Positions 36,015 to 48,637 of a stretch of 64,000 nucleotides of DNA are shown here, in pieces. The DNA comes from Apodemus sylvaticus. Its lineage: Eukaryota; Chordata; Mammalia; Rodentia; Muridae. The position numbers and the translations under genes were made by a program. The stretch is from positions 78,852,936 to 78,916,935 of the forward strand of contig NC_067473.1 in the NCBI RefSeq assembly GCF_947179515.1, in the 5' to 3' direction. The notes under the pieces were generated by a model that did not search any database, was not told where the DNA came from, and saw nothing but the letters and a program-made list of their open reading frames with translations. Each line of letters begins with the position of its first letter. Position 1 is the stretch's first letter.

Positions 36015-36205
36015 CTATTTCATTACTGGGGATTAAACTCAGTACTGCATGAACATAGACCCAGCCAATCTATTCCCAAACCTGTTTTTATTTCTTATTT
36101 TGAGACAGGATCATGTTAAATTTGTGGGACCATGTATTGATCAGACACTGTCATAGCAATGTCTGACATTGTTGGTCCTGAACTTGTGAAGTTCTTGCCA
36201 CGGCC
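36015..36205 (-). repeat. B4/ID-like SINE, diverged
   Basis: Reverse-complement of a tRNA-B1 composite: 'tggggattaaactcagtact', then 'tatttcttattttgagacag', then 'ggtcctgaacttgtgaagtt'. Heavily mutated. Confidence 0.5.
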
Positions 36206-38155
36206 TACCTAGTAGTTCAACTGGAAATAGGTTTTAAATGGTCAAAACAGAAGGAATAAACACTCATCATCTGCCCACAGTGGCACATTGGAGATCATTT
36301 AGTGCTTTCATTTTTCTTACTAGGATTTCACACACAAGTGTAACATGCAAGAGAATCTCTCAGGAGTTCCAGGTTTGGCATGATCACTGTATTAGTTTTG
36401 CACAGACCCACTGGTCAGGTGCAAAGAAACCCCAGGACCCCTGGGTATCCATCCGTTTTGTTCAGAAGACTCCATTCTGTCTCTTACATCCTTATCCTGT
36501 TTGACTACTAGGGTACCAGGGACTCTGCTCATCTATGAGTCCATTTGGGACAGACTCATCTCTCTGGGGGAAATTCAAACAGCAATCTGGACTTAATTAG
36601 TTCATTATAAGTGAGACAGACTTTTAAAAAGTTGCTCAAGAAGGGCTGCTTCCCCTCTTCTGGCATGAGGCCTGTCATTCTTGGAGTCCTAACTCTGGCA
36701 TCAGCTGTCCTTGCAAGGAGAACGCAGTGGCTGGAACTATACACTCTGCTTTTTAACCACTGACTCCCATAGCTGGTGAAGAAGAATAAAGAGGAGGAGA
36801 TTTTCTATGAACCCAAAGAGGAGGGGAACTGAGGAAATACCTTCTCAGCATATCTAATTTGAATTATGTTCTACCCAAATCCAGAATTATCTCCTTCAGC
36901 CACTGAGAGACAATCATACCCTATTACCAGCAAGACTGAACCCACAAGTGCTGAGAAATCCTCACGTTCTGCTTTGACGCTACATTGATGGTCCATTGCA
37001 TGGAAAGGGGGCTGGTTTCCTAATGTGGAGCAGAAGTTTATGCATTCTCAGTAAGCTAGATTTTAAACATTCTACTTTAAGAACATCCTTGTCTTCTAAG
37101 AGTGGAACTAGCCCAGATTTTTCTTAATTCAAGGTAGATAAACAGCTCTGTTTTCACATGACACACCACAAAATCCAAAAGATGGTTAAACACAGTTTCC
37201 CATGAGAAAATACTTCAGTTCATTCAATAACAAATATGAACAAACCAGTGCCAAGTACCAGGCCCTCTATTAGGAGCTATGAATCCAGGACTAAGCAGGA
37301 ACAAAGCTGGGTCCTCCTAGTCCTCATGTGGCTTTTCTGAATGGCTTCTGGATTGAATTAGAACATTGTCAAATTGTCCTTCCCTAAATGGGCGTGGTCA
37401 CCAATGTGTTAAAAGAGAAATAATAAAAAATCTCATGCAAAGAATTCCTGCAACTCTCCCTCAGCACCAATGCCTTGGATGTTTTTGTTTGTTTGTTTTT
37501 ACTGTTGTGCTGACTGCATTGAATGAGCTTTAAATTCATGTTTTCCTCATGGAAATTGTTGTCCTCTGGAAACCATTTTGCCAAAGAAAAGAAATGATCT
37601 TTTCTGGGGAGATTCAGACACAGAGCTGGGAGTGATTCTGGCAGGATGAGCGCGGGAGGGAAAGGATATTAGCAATTGGAAAATGGGTTTTTGCCAGAGG
37701 CTCTGTGTGATGACATTAGAATCGACATGATGGAATTAGACTGGGGGTTCTCTGCGGGTCTGGTTAGGCTCAGAGCATCCAATAACCCACCAACGTGGCT
37801 GCAAGACAGCTATGTGGTCCTTTATTATCTCGGGAATGGAAATATTATTTTGAAATCCATGGCTTCAGGAGATTGACAAGATTAGCTCTTGATTCTAAGG
37901 GATGGCACCTCTGCTGTCCCACCTGTTCCAGCCCCTCCATATAGTAGCTTTCTTCGCTTTTAAAAAGGACCCTGGAACAGCCTCATTGCTCTATGGACCA
38001 TCAATGTAGTGCCAAAGCAGGAAGTGAGGATTTCTCAGCACTTGTGGGTTCAGTCTTGCTTGTAATTGGGGTATGATTGTCTCCTCCCTTTCTCTCAGTG
38101 GCTGAAGGGGACAATTCTGGATTTGGGTAGAAGATAATTCAAATTAGATATGCTA
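36206..38155. other. Intergenic with an L2/MIR-like relic
   Basis: At about 37,212-37,305 the words 'ccaagtaccaggccctctat' and 'agctatgaatccaggactaa' look like an old L2/MIR end. Otherwise nothing was recognised. Confidence 0.35.
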
Positions 38156-38159
38156 AGAA

Positions 38160-38332
38160 GGTATTTCCTCAGAGGAAAGAAGGGAAGAGGTAGGAAGAAG
38201 AGGGGAAAGGGGGAAAAGGAAGAAAAGATGGAGACACAGATGGAAGGGAGAAGGGAAGGAGGGAGGGAGGAAGGAAGTGAGGGAGGGAGGGAGGAAGGGA
38301 GGGAGAAAGAGAAGGAGGAAGAGAATAAGAAA
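38160..38332. repeat. Purine-only (GGGA/GGAA)n tract
   Basis: About 170 bp with almost no pyrimidines on the plus strand, built of GGGA, GGAA and GAGG words. The long frame reading through it (Arg/Glu/Gly) is an artefact. Confidence 0.93.
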
Positions 38333-39370
38333 GTCTCTGCTTTGCCAGGGAAGGGACTCTGTGGTGTCATTGTGTGGACAGCCCTCCCACCCAGGCAGCT
38401 GGGATCCATCTTTCATCTGGCTCTAATCATCTCGGCCAAGGTGACTCTTTGTCAGTCACAGGGGATGGGGTTCTCTTTCAATTTCCCATTAATTTTGTCA
38501 TGCTTTTGGTTAGTTTTCCTTAGAGCAATGCAAGTCTTGAATAAATTTGTTTGTTGCTCATGGGCAAAAACTGTTGCACCAGAGCCAAAATCCATCTTCG
38601 GACCATTAAAATGTTGGTTCACCTGTAGAATTTGCATTTGTTCCAAAAAACATTTAGCAGTGCCTCCCCTTTGCCTCCTAATTCTGCTAGGGTGGGGGAC
38701 CCCTCAGCACAGACCCCCACAGTTTTCTAGAAGGTTGTCTCCAAAGCACACAGAAGAGTAAGAGCCTGATTTGTGTTAAAGGCATGTTTTTATTTTCAAA
38801 CTTGAAGAGTTAATGCCTATACACTGAAAGTAAATACATTTTGTGGTTTTTGTTTTGTTCTGTTTTGTTTTTATGGAGGGAATCATAGGTGATACAAGTT
38901 GGGGGTGATCTGTTCTATTTTGTTAGAAATGATATTGCCTGACTCCTTTAAGAAGTCACAAGCTGCAGATATCGAAGTAAGCTGAGTCATTCCATGGCAG
39001 AATTGGGAACAGCTGGGGGCAGACACTAGCTGTAAATCCAAGGGCTTGAGGGACAGAATAGTTCTCTGGGACATAGTCCAAGGTTCAACCCAAACCCAGA
39101 CGGGGGTTTTCACAGATTCGATCTCTCTAATGATGACAAACCCTGCGCATTCTGAAGCAAGGATTTTCCTAAGGGAGTGGCCAGTCTTTGGTGCTGTCAC
39201 TCAATCTTGGGTTACAGTTTGGTAGCCACAGGCATGCTCCTCCTCCCATTCAGTGGTACTGAATATCCTGTGGCCTGGAGAGAAGCGATGGCCTCAGAAG
39301 AACTCAGCCCAAATTGCTGAAGCCAAGATTTCTGTGAATAAAGGATGTAATTAAAATGAACAACTCTCTC
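38333..39370. other. Intergenic, no gene seen
   Basis: Apparently unique, with a short TTTTG-rich simple patch near 38,838-38,873. Confidence 0.4.
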
Positions 39371-39373
39371 TAT

Positions 39374-39375
<2 letters not shown>

Positions 39376-39445
<70 letters not shown>

Positions 39446-39470
39446 TGTGTGTCTGTGTTTGTGTGTCTAT
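39376..39470. repeat. (CT)n(GT)n compound microsatellite
   Basis: About 38 bp of perfect CT followed by about 50 bp of GT-rich sequence. Confidence 0.97.
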
Positions 39471-40325
39471 TCTGATGTTCATTTTTTTTGTTATTTTCTT
39501 TTCTTTTTCTTTTTGAAAGACAACATGGCGTTGAATGGATATGAATGTGAGGGAACATCTGAGAGGAATTGAGTGAGACACAAGAATTTGGTCAAAATAT
39601 GTATGAAAAACACTTTTAATACAATTTTTAAAACTGTACATGTTTAAGTGAGGAAAATAGAGCGCAATCTCTTCAATACGGAAAAAGAAAACTACAAATT
39701 AAGAAAAGAAGAAGTGTACTGAATGTTTAAAAGTGGAGCTACTTATGCTGTGCGCTTATGGGTAAGTTTTCAAGTTCCACATACTTACATTTTTGTGCTG
39801 TGTAATATTTTCAATGAGGGATAAGTAGTCACATGCGATCCACCTTCTATTTAACAATTATTTCCCAAGTGCATACTTGGTGCTCTAAGGGTGAGTAGGG
39901 ACAGACACAAGTCCCAAGCCTTCAACAGTGATCAGCTGCCCCCCATGGCCCCGCCATCTCCACTCGTCTACTCTCTTCCCAGGGACTGGGACCCCTTCCA
40001 TTGTTGGTTCCACCGCGTCTGCTATGTACAGCTCATTGTGTTGTGACCCTAATAATATTTTCTTCATAATTAATTATTTTTCTCATCATTGTGACAGAGG
40101 AAAAAAAAATAGAGACGAGGAAGTCATGGCATTGGGACCAGAAGTAAGGCAGCTTGGGATACCACTGCAAAGATCAGGAAGTAGAGAGAGCTGCAGCTGG
40201 TAGACTCCACCTCCTCCATTCAAGTCCTGCCTCCTGAACAGCTCCACAAATAGGAGACCAAGTGCTTCCACTGTGGTGAGACAGTTGTCATTTAAACATA
40301 ACCAGCTCTCATCAGTGTGTCTGGT
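39471..40325. other. Intergenic, no gene seen
   Basis: Unique-looking, AT-rich. Confidence 0.4.
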
Positions 40326-40327
40326 AC

Positions 40328-40482
40328 AGACACACAAACACACACACATATACACACACACACACATATATATGTATATGTGTATATGTGTGTATGTATA
40401 TATGTGTGCATATGTATATATGATGTATATATGGATATATTATGTATATGTGTATATATGAATATATGTAGATATGTATAAT
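40328..40482. repeat. (CA)n / (TATG)n complex microsatellite
   Basis: A CA run passes into a TATATG/TGTATA-rich tract of about 110 bp. Confidence 0.95.
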
Positions 40483-42514
40483 TAGAATACTGCCATTCCA
40501 CCAATTGTGATGTCTTTCAGGAGGAATCTACAGCCTTCTTCATTACTATCTACAGCAGTGCCTGGGTTCATGGTAAGCATTGTTAATATTGTCCAGTAAA
40601 GTTGAGTTCCCTTCCTAATAGGGAAACAGCTATGACTTGTGTATTAAAATGCCAGGAATGAACATTAGTCCACAATTCAGTTGGTAAGAAACATATATCT
40701 GTTCATTTTTACACCATATCCTTTCACATGCTGAATTCACACTGGCAAGTAGACTTATCTCAGTTATTCTGCCCTGCCTACATGCCCAGGGCTGTGTCAG
40801 GGCCAGAGAGCCTTGGGCCTGGAGAGCGGCCTCTGCTAGTGAGGCCTTTACCTGTGCCAGTCCCCATGATCATACCTACTTGGTGGCCTTCAGCAGTTCC
40901 TGGGTGAGGCTGAAATCCTTGACTCCCTAGAGCCTCCCCCACCAGCTCCTTCTCTCCAGAAGCTGATCTATCTTGGGTCCCACCAGGAAGAGGATTCACA
41001 GAATGTCTCTGCTGAGAGACTTACTTTTAGTCTGGTGTTCTCACCTGTTTTTCTAACCCCTTCTGATTCCTCAAACCCCATCTTCCACTTGGGCTTCCAG
41101 CTTATGAAAAAATAAAAGCCAAATCAACTTCCAGAACCTTGCTGTTCCTCACTCTTCTCCTCCTGCAAGAAGGACTATGAGCTGTGAAGACAGAAGCCTG
41201 CACAGACAGAGAAGGATGGGAGTACGGGGGAAGAAAACGTCTAAGAGCTTAGACAGCAGGCAAGCATTTGAGTTCCACCAGAGAAGCAGTGTATGGGAAA
41301 AGTGCTTATACTGGGCGGGGGTGAGAAGGCAGAGGAAACAGTAGACACAAAGCTTACCTGTGCCTCACACCCAGTTAGATCTTGAAGGCTGGTTTCAATT
41401 TTCTTGGATACAGCATGATCTATAGACAGTCAAAAGCAAGACAGAAATAGAAATTGGGTGTGCTTGCCGGTAAATAATCTCACCTGACTGCAGGTAGGAG
41501 AACCTAAAAGATGGCAGCTAGAGCCAGTATGTGGAAGGCCTGCCGAGCCAGGGGGCTTGATGTCATCTGTTAGCACCCGACATCACTGAGCCAGGGTGCC
41601 TCTGAGATATTCATTGTAAAGCACAGGGTCTAGGTGGATGGAAGTGGGCTGGGGAAATGGCCAGCAGTGAGACACCTTCTGGGAGTTGTGTGGCACTCCA
41701 GAGAACACACAGACCATGCATGGCACCTGCTGGGCACAAGGGGAGGCTGGCAGCTATGCAAAGAGGGTTGTTCTCGGCAGGAGCCCAGAAAGCTGCTGGT
41801 CTTGAGGAAGACAGAAGACTCCAAATCTGCTTATGTTGGATCTGATTCTACAGGGACACATGGCACTCTAGACAGTGAACTCAGGTCAGGCCATTCCCTT
41901 TTTCTTCTCAGTCAAGAGAGAGACAAGGTCATTGCTGAGAGGAGAGGCTACCCACAGTGTCATCTGGAACCCTGAGAGTAGTCAGGGTTTTAAACAACTG
42001 CTAGACTGAATGTAAAAATGGTCACCTGTTGAGGAACAGAGCCCTCCCGTGTAATCTCAAATCTCTTCTCCAATAAACAAGGCCTCCTGGTATCCTGATG
42101 TGAAACCTATCCAGGTAGATGTGAGGGGAAAAACCTTCAAGCTGGGAATAAAATTTGAGGCTTTAAGTCCCACACACTATCTTTGCTAGAAAATATTCAC
42201 TTCTTCTTTAGCCCACAAATGCAAGGCCGGGGTGCTTGAACACAGAGACAAGTTTTGAAACTGCATACTGGAAACAGAAAGTTGCCTGCTGAGCCCACCC
42301 AGAAAATCCATAATAATGCACAGCTCCGTTTGTCAGGGAACAGCCTGCTGGCCTGTCTGGTCCTTGTCAGTCGTCCTCTGAGCAGTTGGTGTCCCATTCA
42401 TTTAAAGGAGCCTCCTAAGTTTGGTTTCATTTCTTGTTTCCACACCACCAAACCCAACCACCTAACATCCCCTCTTGATTCTGAACTCCTGCCTTATGCA
42501 GTGCCACCAGCTGT
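40483..42514. other. Intergenic, no gene seen
   Basis: Mostly unique. Frames of up to about 115 codons (41,634-41,975; 42,255-42,602) carry no recognisable domain, and the last runs into an LTR. Confidence 0.4.
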
Positions 42515-42838
42515 TGGGAATTGTGATGACTTGTGTATGCTTGGCCCAGGCACTATTTGGAGGTGTGGCCTTGTTGGAGTAGGTGTGCCACTGTGCGCGT
42601 AGGCTTAAGACCCTCAACCTAGCTGCATAGAAGTCAGTATTCTCCTAGCAGCCTTCAGATAAAGATGTACAACTCTCAGCTCCTCCTGCAGCATGCCTGC
42701 CTGGATGCTGCCATGTTCCTGCCCTGATGATAATGGGCCGAACCTCAGAACCTGTAAGCCAGCCCAAATTAAATGTTGTCCTTGTAAGGGTTGCCTTGGC
42801 CATGGTATCTGTTCACAGCAGTGAAACCCTAAGACAGG
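42515..42838 (+). mobile_element. MaLR-type solo LTR (probable)
   Basis: Near-complete copy of the family also at 28,893: 'gtgtggccttgttggagtag', 'gaagtcagtattctcctagc', 'catgcctgcctggatgctgc', 'aacctgtaagccagcccaaa', 'gttgccttggccatggtatc'. It is better preserved than the other copy. Confidence 0.6.
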
Positions 42839-43048
42839 AATATAGGGACTTGCTTAAAGCAAGAGTTAGGAGAGAATGATACAAACCTTCCTGTGTATCC
42901 ACTTTGCCAACATCCTCTTCACTAAAGACTCTGCTCTGGTCGGTGTTGCTACTAGTAATTTTAAACCAGCTCTTTTGGGGTTAATTACTGTACCCAGAAT
43001 AGCTAGTAACACAGCATTACTGAATTCCTTATTCACTTAATGCTACAT

Positions 43049-43134
43049 TTTTATCATATATATCATATATATGATAATATATAATTTATCATATTATAAT
43101 GATATCAGATATAATATATGATAATATGATAAAA
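43049..43134. repeat. AT-rich imperfect palindrome
   Basis: Outer arms TTTTATCATAT (43,049-43,059) and ATATGATAAAA (43,124-43,134) are exact inverted repeats. The interior is almost pure A/T with further nested ATCATATATAT/ATATATGAT complementarity. Confidence 0.85.
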
Positions 43135-43144
43135 TTATGTATGT

Positions 43145-43265
43145 TTTACTGCATTTTGATTTTTTTTATTTTTATGCATTTATTTTGCCTGCGTGTATTT
43201 ATATGTACCATGTTGCTGTGCATATGAGAATTATGTATGAAACTAGACCTCTGAGGAGCTGTTCT
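43145..43265 (-). repeat. B3-like SINE end, truncated
   Basis: 'tttatgcatttattttgcct', 'gcgtgtatttatatgtacca' and 'cctctgaggagctg' resemble the tail half of a reversed B3. Confidence 0.45.
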
Positions 43266-43870
43266 GTGACTCAAGCCTAACTAATATGAAGGTTTTGGGG
43301 AGGACACTGGAGCTCATTTAAGCAATGATGTATTAAAGATCTTATTTCTTCTGCAGTCCACCACAGCCGCTGAAACGCCACCGAGAAGGCCTTGCTGTCT
43401 GAGTAACAAAGTCCCTGCCCACGGCTCCGCCACCCTGTCCAAAGTCAACTTCACTTTTCAAACGCAGAGGTACTTCAAGCTTTTGTCATAAAAGCTGTGT
43501 GGGTTTTTTTTTTTTTTTTTTGAACTTTTATTTATTTTGGCCCTGAAGCCTCTGTCACTTCCCTCCAGTGAATCACAGGATAGGGCCATTTCAAAATGTC
43601 CTCCTTAAAGAATAGTTCTCTTCCCTGGGGAGACTGGGCTTGGCAAACGACAGCCTGTGCTAGCTGCTGCTGTTGTCCCGCCTACCCACTCCCATGCAGG
43701 GATTTGAATACAGGACATCACTTCCCGCTGTATCAGTACCATTTGGAAGGTGGACTTCCAGATCTTTGCCTGGGTTATAGACACAGAGGGGGGAAAGTAA
43801 GCCAAGGTTACTTGGGAGTTGGTCCAGTCAGCTTGTTGTGGACCTGATGCTTCTCCTCTCTCAACTAGAG
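43266..43870. other. Intergenic, no gene seen
   Basis: Contains an 18-bp poly-T run (about 43,505-43,522). Nothing else was recognised. Confidence 0.4.
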
Positions 43871-43872
43871 GA

Positions 43873-43874
<2 letters not shown>

Positions 43875-43911
<37 letters not shown>
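43875..43911. repeat. (TTA)n microsatellite
   Basis: Perfect trinucleotide run of about 12 units. Confidence 0.97.
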
Positions 43912-43944
43912 AGTTATTTGTGAATTCAGATTATCTATATAAAC

Positions 43945-43962
43945 ATATATATGTGTGTATAT

Positions 43963-44003
<41 letters not shown>
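43945..44003. repeat. (TATG)n(CATA)n(CA)n microsatellite
   Basis: Compound simple repeat ending in a perfect CA run. Confidence 0.95.
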
Positions 44004-44714
44004 TATGGAATAAGAGGAGAAAATCAGAGCCAGCTGGAGGGGTGTTCAGAGGCTCGCTGTTGCCGCACAGCAGTGCTGAGGCTCAGTGTTGGGCAGCACA
44101 CACCTTTCTTCACTAGGACTAGACACTCCTTTCCTCACTCTCCAGCCAGGCTAGAGTTTCCTCTGTTAGAGGGCAGGCTCTGGAGTGATCATCAAGTAGT
44201 AGCCGCAAGCACTTTCTCCCCGTTGGAAGGCTTCAAGGGCAGGGCACTAGGACATATTTGACCCTGGGCGCTTGTCACAGGGAATAAGTTTTGTCTCTTG
44301 GTTTAGTGTGGCTCATCATGGTGTGTGTCCGCACGAGGACCCGGCTGGAGGCTGGAGGAAGGTCTGTGAACATGGCTGACTGCTACACTTAGCTGCGTTC
44401 TACTGTGGATGTCCCTTGCTCTCTCCCTCGGTCCTGGAATACCTCCTATTCCGCCCTCTCTTTCTCCGTGTGTGAGAACTTCAGGGATTTTAAGACATTT
44501 GCAGATATACATGTGAGTTCTGCTTGAAAATATCCACTGGGAAGTTTTCTGGTATTTCCAGTGCAGGTTAACAACAGGCAGACTCTGCCCTCCATCTTTC
44601 TGCTGAGACTCTACACTGGTGTGTGGCGGGAAGATTCTGATTGCTGGCTGCCAAAGCATCTAATGCATCTGTGCCCCTTTCTTCTAGTCACAGTATCTTC
44701 CTGGAGATCCTCTT

Positions 44715-44715
<1 letters not shown>
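44004..44715. other. Intergenic, no gene seen
   Basis: Apparently unique. Confidence 0.4.

Positions 44716-44718
<3 letters not shown>

Positions 44719-44751
<33 letters not shown>
44719..44751. repeat. (GT)n microsatellite
   Basis: Perfect GT run. Confidence 0.96.
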
Positions 44752-45685
44752 TATTTTGGTAGTGTCTGTGTCTCTCCCACAACATTGAAGCATAGGTACA
44801 AGTTCACAGTCTTCCCTCAGTTGTATGTGCTGTGAGATTGTCTATTTACTTTCACAGTTTGAAAATTAAACGTTTAAGAAAAAGATTAGTATTCGCCCCC
44901 AAAAATTTGCAACAACACTTCCTGTAAGATCCATTGAGTCAGCAGCTACAGCCCTGCCTTCTGCATGCAGCCAGAACCCAGGGGGATGCACTCGGTCCCC
45001 TCTACATCATACATGCACTACATCATACAACCCAACTTGCCAACAGTCCTGCTAAAATGACTGAGCAGATGTTGTCTCTTGGTCTCCAGTAAATATAAAT
45101 CACAACAGCCCATGCTTAATTCCTAGGCTCAGTATGCTAAGGACAAGAAAAATTAATCACTTTCAGGGTTTTTTTTTCCCCGTACGCTTTTTAAATCTCC
45201 AGCATTGTAATAGCAACAACCATGATACTATGTGAGAAAAGTCAACACACGTGTGCAGGTAGCTCCACGTCATTCCCCAGATACAAGCTCCCTCTCTAAC
45301 AGTGGAGCTGAAGAGTCCCCAGCCAGCCAGCCGTTTCCCCTCTAGCACCTTGCATGAAGAACAGAACATTTCTTAAACAGTGTAAGATTGACTCAACACC
45401 ATGGCCTAGGAATCAACAGATGTGGGGAGGGGTGAACAGGGCAATACAGGACTTTCTGCTCATCAGGGGTTTTAGTCACATGACTCGTGAGAAGATCCAG
45501 TGCTTGTTTTCTGGCTGTATGTATTGTATTTCTGGTGGCACAACAAAAGATACTTTGGCAGCATTCGTTAAATGCCACATCTTCAAACTTGGCAGAGACT
45601 CATCGCTCAAATGACTTACATATACAGCACTGCCTCTAGCTTCTCCGAGCCCAGTGGAGACAACTTCCAAAATAAATGGTGTTTC
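44752..45685. other. Intergenic, no gene seen
   Basis: Apparently unique. No coding signal was recognised. Confidence 0.4.
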
Positions 45686-45687
45686 CA

Positions 45688-45848
45688 CTGCTTCTTCCCT
45701 CTCTCCCTCGCTGTCTCCATCTCTCCTTCCCTCCCATCCCTTCCCTCACTCATTCCCTACCCTTTCCCTCTCTCTCTTCCCTTCTCCCTCTTCTCTCTTC
45801 TCTCCCTTTGTCTTTCCCTCCCCACTCTCCCCCTTTCTCTCTGTCCTC
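45688..45848. repeat. Pyrimidine-rich (CCCT/CTCT)n tract
   Basis: About 160 bp with very few purines. All three forward frames stay open across it, which is why Ser/Leu/Pro-only frames appear. They are not genes. Confidence 0.93.
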
Positions 45849-46170
45849 TTTTGACTTAAGAAAATCAGCTCTACATTTAAACTACTTTTAAATTAGACAT
45901 TTTTTTGCCTCCCAAACAGCAGTGTCCAAACGTTGCTGCTGTCAAATCTTTTCATCCAAACTACATGGGTCTGAGTGTGCCGCTTCTGGTGGAACACTTG
46001 CTTAGCGTGTAAGAAGCTCTGTGTTCATTTGGCTCTGCAAAACAAAAACGCTAATGGTATATTCAAATGTATAATTACATCCTTAACATATGGGTAATAC
46101 AAACATAGGACATGCTAATTAAAATAGGGACTACAAAAGGTAAAATAAATATCAAATTTAAAATATCTAA
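45849..46170. other. Intergenic, no gene seen
   Basis: AT-rich unique sequence. Confidence 0.4.
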
Positions 46171-46174
46171 GTTC

Positions 46175-46325
46175 TTACTGGGTATGGTGGCTCACATCTA
46201 TAATTCCAGAATTTGGGAAGCAGAGGCAGAAGAATTATCATAACTTTAAGGCCCATGAAATGCTACATAGCAAGATTTCTTTCTCAATACAATAAAATAA
46301 TCAAATTAAATGAAAACCTGTCTCA
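46175..46325 (+). repeat. Old B1/B4-type SINE
   Basis: 'actgggtatggtggctcaca', 'ctataattccagaatttggg', 'aagcagaggcagaagaatta' and an A-rich end. Diverged. Confidence 0.7.
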
Positions 46326-46349
46326 CTAAAGAAAACTTAAAAAGTAAAA

Positions 46350-46440
46350 AAAGGCCAACCAAAGCCTCAGCAATAAAATGTCTTGCCAATAAACCTGATG
46401 GCCTGACTGTTCAAAGGAACCCCACAGTGAAAGAGAACTA
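46350..46440 (+). repeat. B3-like SINE, partial
   Basis: 'gcctcagcaataaaatgtct', 'gcctgactgttcaaaggaac' and 'agtgaaagagaacta' follow a B3 body, which then runs into a CA tail. Confidence 0.55.
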
Positions 46441-46462
46441 ACACACACACACACACACACAT

Positions 46463-46493
<31 letters not shown>

Positions 46494-46640
46494 CATAGAC
46501 ACACACACACACAGACACGCATACAGACACAAACACACACAAACACACACACAGACACGCATACAGACACAAACACACACACACAAACACATACACTCAC
46601 ACACACACACATGCACACATGCACATGCACAAATATACAC
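46441..46640. repeat. (CA)n(GA)n complex microsatellite
   Basis: About 200 bp of CA with GA and CAGACACGCATA interruptions. The segment 'acagacacgcatacagac' occurs twice. Frames across it are artefacts. Confidence 0.96.
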
Positions 46641-48470
46641 ATATGTATATATGAAATATCTAGTTTCTTTAAAATGTATTTGACTTTTAACAACACAAGG
46701 TGTTTGTATTCTGGAATGTCACTGTTCATACCTTTCTTTAATGGGATCAGTGTGTGGCTCTGCTTAATCTTTGAGTTAGCCTGGCAATCTTGAGTTAACA
46801 TGGCAATTGTGTCCAGTTGTGTGTTCTGTCTATTTTATTGGTTGGTTTTTAAGTCCATGGCAACTGAAAAGGTCACTTTACAAAGTTACATGGCTCCAAG
46901 AAGAAGGTGATCCTCCTTAGCAGAACCACACTAAGGAGACAGAGACCTTCTCCATCCTGTCTCTACCATGCAAAGCTTTCATTGAAATTGTTCTCGGTTT
47001 TAAGGATTTGCTTTTGTTTCGGTAATGTCCTTAGAGCAAAATGAAAACATTTCCAAACATCTGTTTTTATATTTTCTTGTTGTAGATTCAAGTCTTAAAA
47101 AAAAAAATCACCTCTCTAATTGTGGCATGTCTCTCTCCATTGCAAGGCAAATCCGTGCCTCCTTTGAGAAGAATGCATGTGAGGTAGTGTGCTGCCATTG
47201 GCCCCTGGCTAACAGAGATGCTGTCACAAAGTAATGGAGTGACCCAGCGACCCTCTTGCCCCTTCCCCAGCAAGAGTTGAGTGGCACAGTTTGCAAAAAG
47301 TGTTTCTGTTAAATTGATTTTGTTACAGAATCATAGTAGTCTTCCACTATGACTATGGATTGATATTCTTGTGACTGTCCCTTTTCTATTTTATTCCAAA
47401 GCTATAACTAGGTGCAAACAGAACTAGATGTATATTATTAATGCATTCTCTTTATATAGGAGCTACATTTCTCATATCAAAGTCCTATAATCATTGATAA
47501 TAAATGTTCAAACACCGAGAAAGGAGCCAAGTGTTACAGAGATTGGGAAGCTTTTATGAAGTTAATTTGATGTTTTGAAGAAATTAATCTTTGATGATGT
47601 GTCTCCTATAAAGTACAGCTCCTGGCAACATGCTGGACCCTGAGACACCAGAAGAGGCTTTTATAGGCCCCTCTCCATGACAGCCACCCTCTCTGTAGAT
47701 GTCACAGGTTTATAAACTGGAAGGGCACAGTGAACATATATAAGTGAGTTTATTTATACTTTCATTCCAAAATGAAACAAGTAAATATACATTCTAGAAC
47801 TTTCTCCCAGGCACCCCACATGGGGTAGTCACCCCACTTGTAACATACCCACTTGTAACATACCTACAAACTCCTTGCAGTTAACTCTAATAACCTGGTT
47901 TTCTTTAGCCTCTGAGCTAACCTCCCACCTTTATTTCCAGTTGTAATTTTTAGTTAGCTTAAGAAGAAGCAGGATTATTTATAGAATTTTCATTTTTAAT
48001 TTTGGCTGATTCCCCACCCCCACCCCCAGTCCCACACACCTTAAAGTTAACTATCTACAGATTCTCCTCAGCAGGTCTGTCCCATTGGAAGGGCCGATGA
48101 GTGAGATTTCTGGGGGTGTGGCAAGTTAACCTCCCCTAACCAAATACAGCCTCCTCTCCTGTTATGAGGACAAAGAGATGGAGAGAACCTCTATGATCTC
48201 CACTTACTGAGCTTCATTTTGGTACCAGCCACTACGCACATATCAAGGCTGTCCGTTCTTGGTAGGAAAAGCTCTTGCTGCCAAGTGCGTGGTGGCCTAG
48301 CTGAGGCAAAGTCCCAGGATTTCAGCCATGCTCAGTACCCTTTCTATAACATGGTCATAGTAGGCTACAGGAAAAGCAATTCACCTTTCTTTTGTGATAA
48401 TAAAGTCTGCTTTTAGCCAGAATGTTGACTTTACGACTTATATGAACACAATGAAAAACATACCTGTTAC
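46641..48470. other. Intergenic, no gene seen
   Basis: Apparently unique. No RNA gene or conserved frame was found. Confidence 0.4.
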
Positions 48471-48472
48471 TC

Positions 48473-48540
48473 AAAAAAAAAAAAAAAAAGGAAGAAAGAA
48501 AGAAAGAAAGAAAAAAGAAAGAAAGAAGAAAAGAAAACAA
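48473..48540. repeat. (A)n(GAAA)n microsatellite
   Basis: A-run followed by GAAA/GAAAA units. Confidence 0.95.
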
Positions 48541-48637
48541 AAGCTTGAACAAATCAGGTACAACATGAGTAATTTAAAATGTAGAGTATGATCACAGTAT
48601 TTTAGCAAGTAAAAACTGTGGCTTTTAAAATCTTGAG

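Noticed and set aside
38150..38761. 203-codon plus frame with Arg/Glu/Gly block
   Set aside because: Its first third is a purine tract. The rest has no recognisable domain and lies in ordinary intergenic DNA.
46326..46801. Minus frames of 104 and 144 codons rich in Val/Cys
   Set aside because: They read a 200-bp CA/GA microsatellite.
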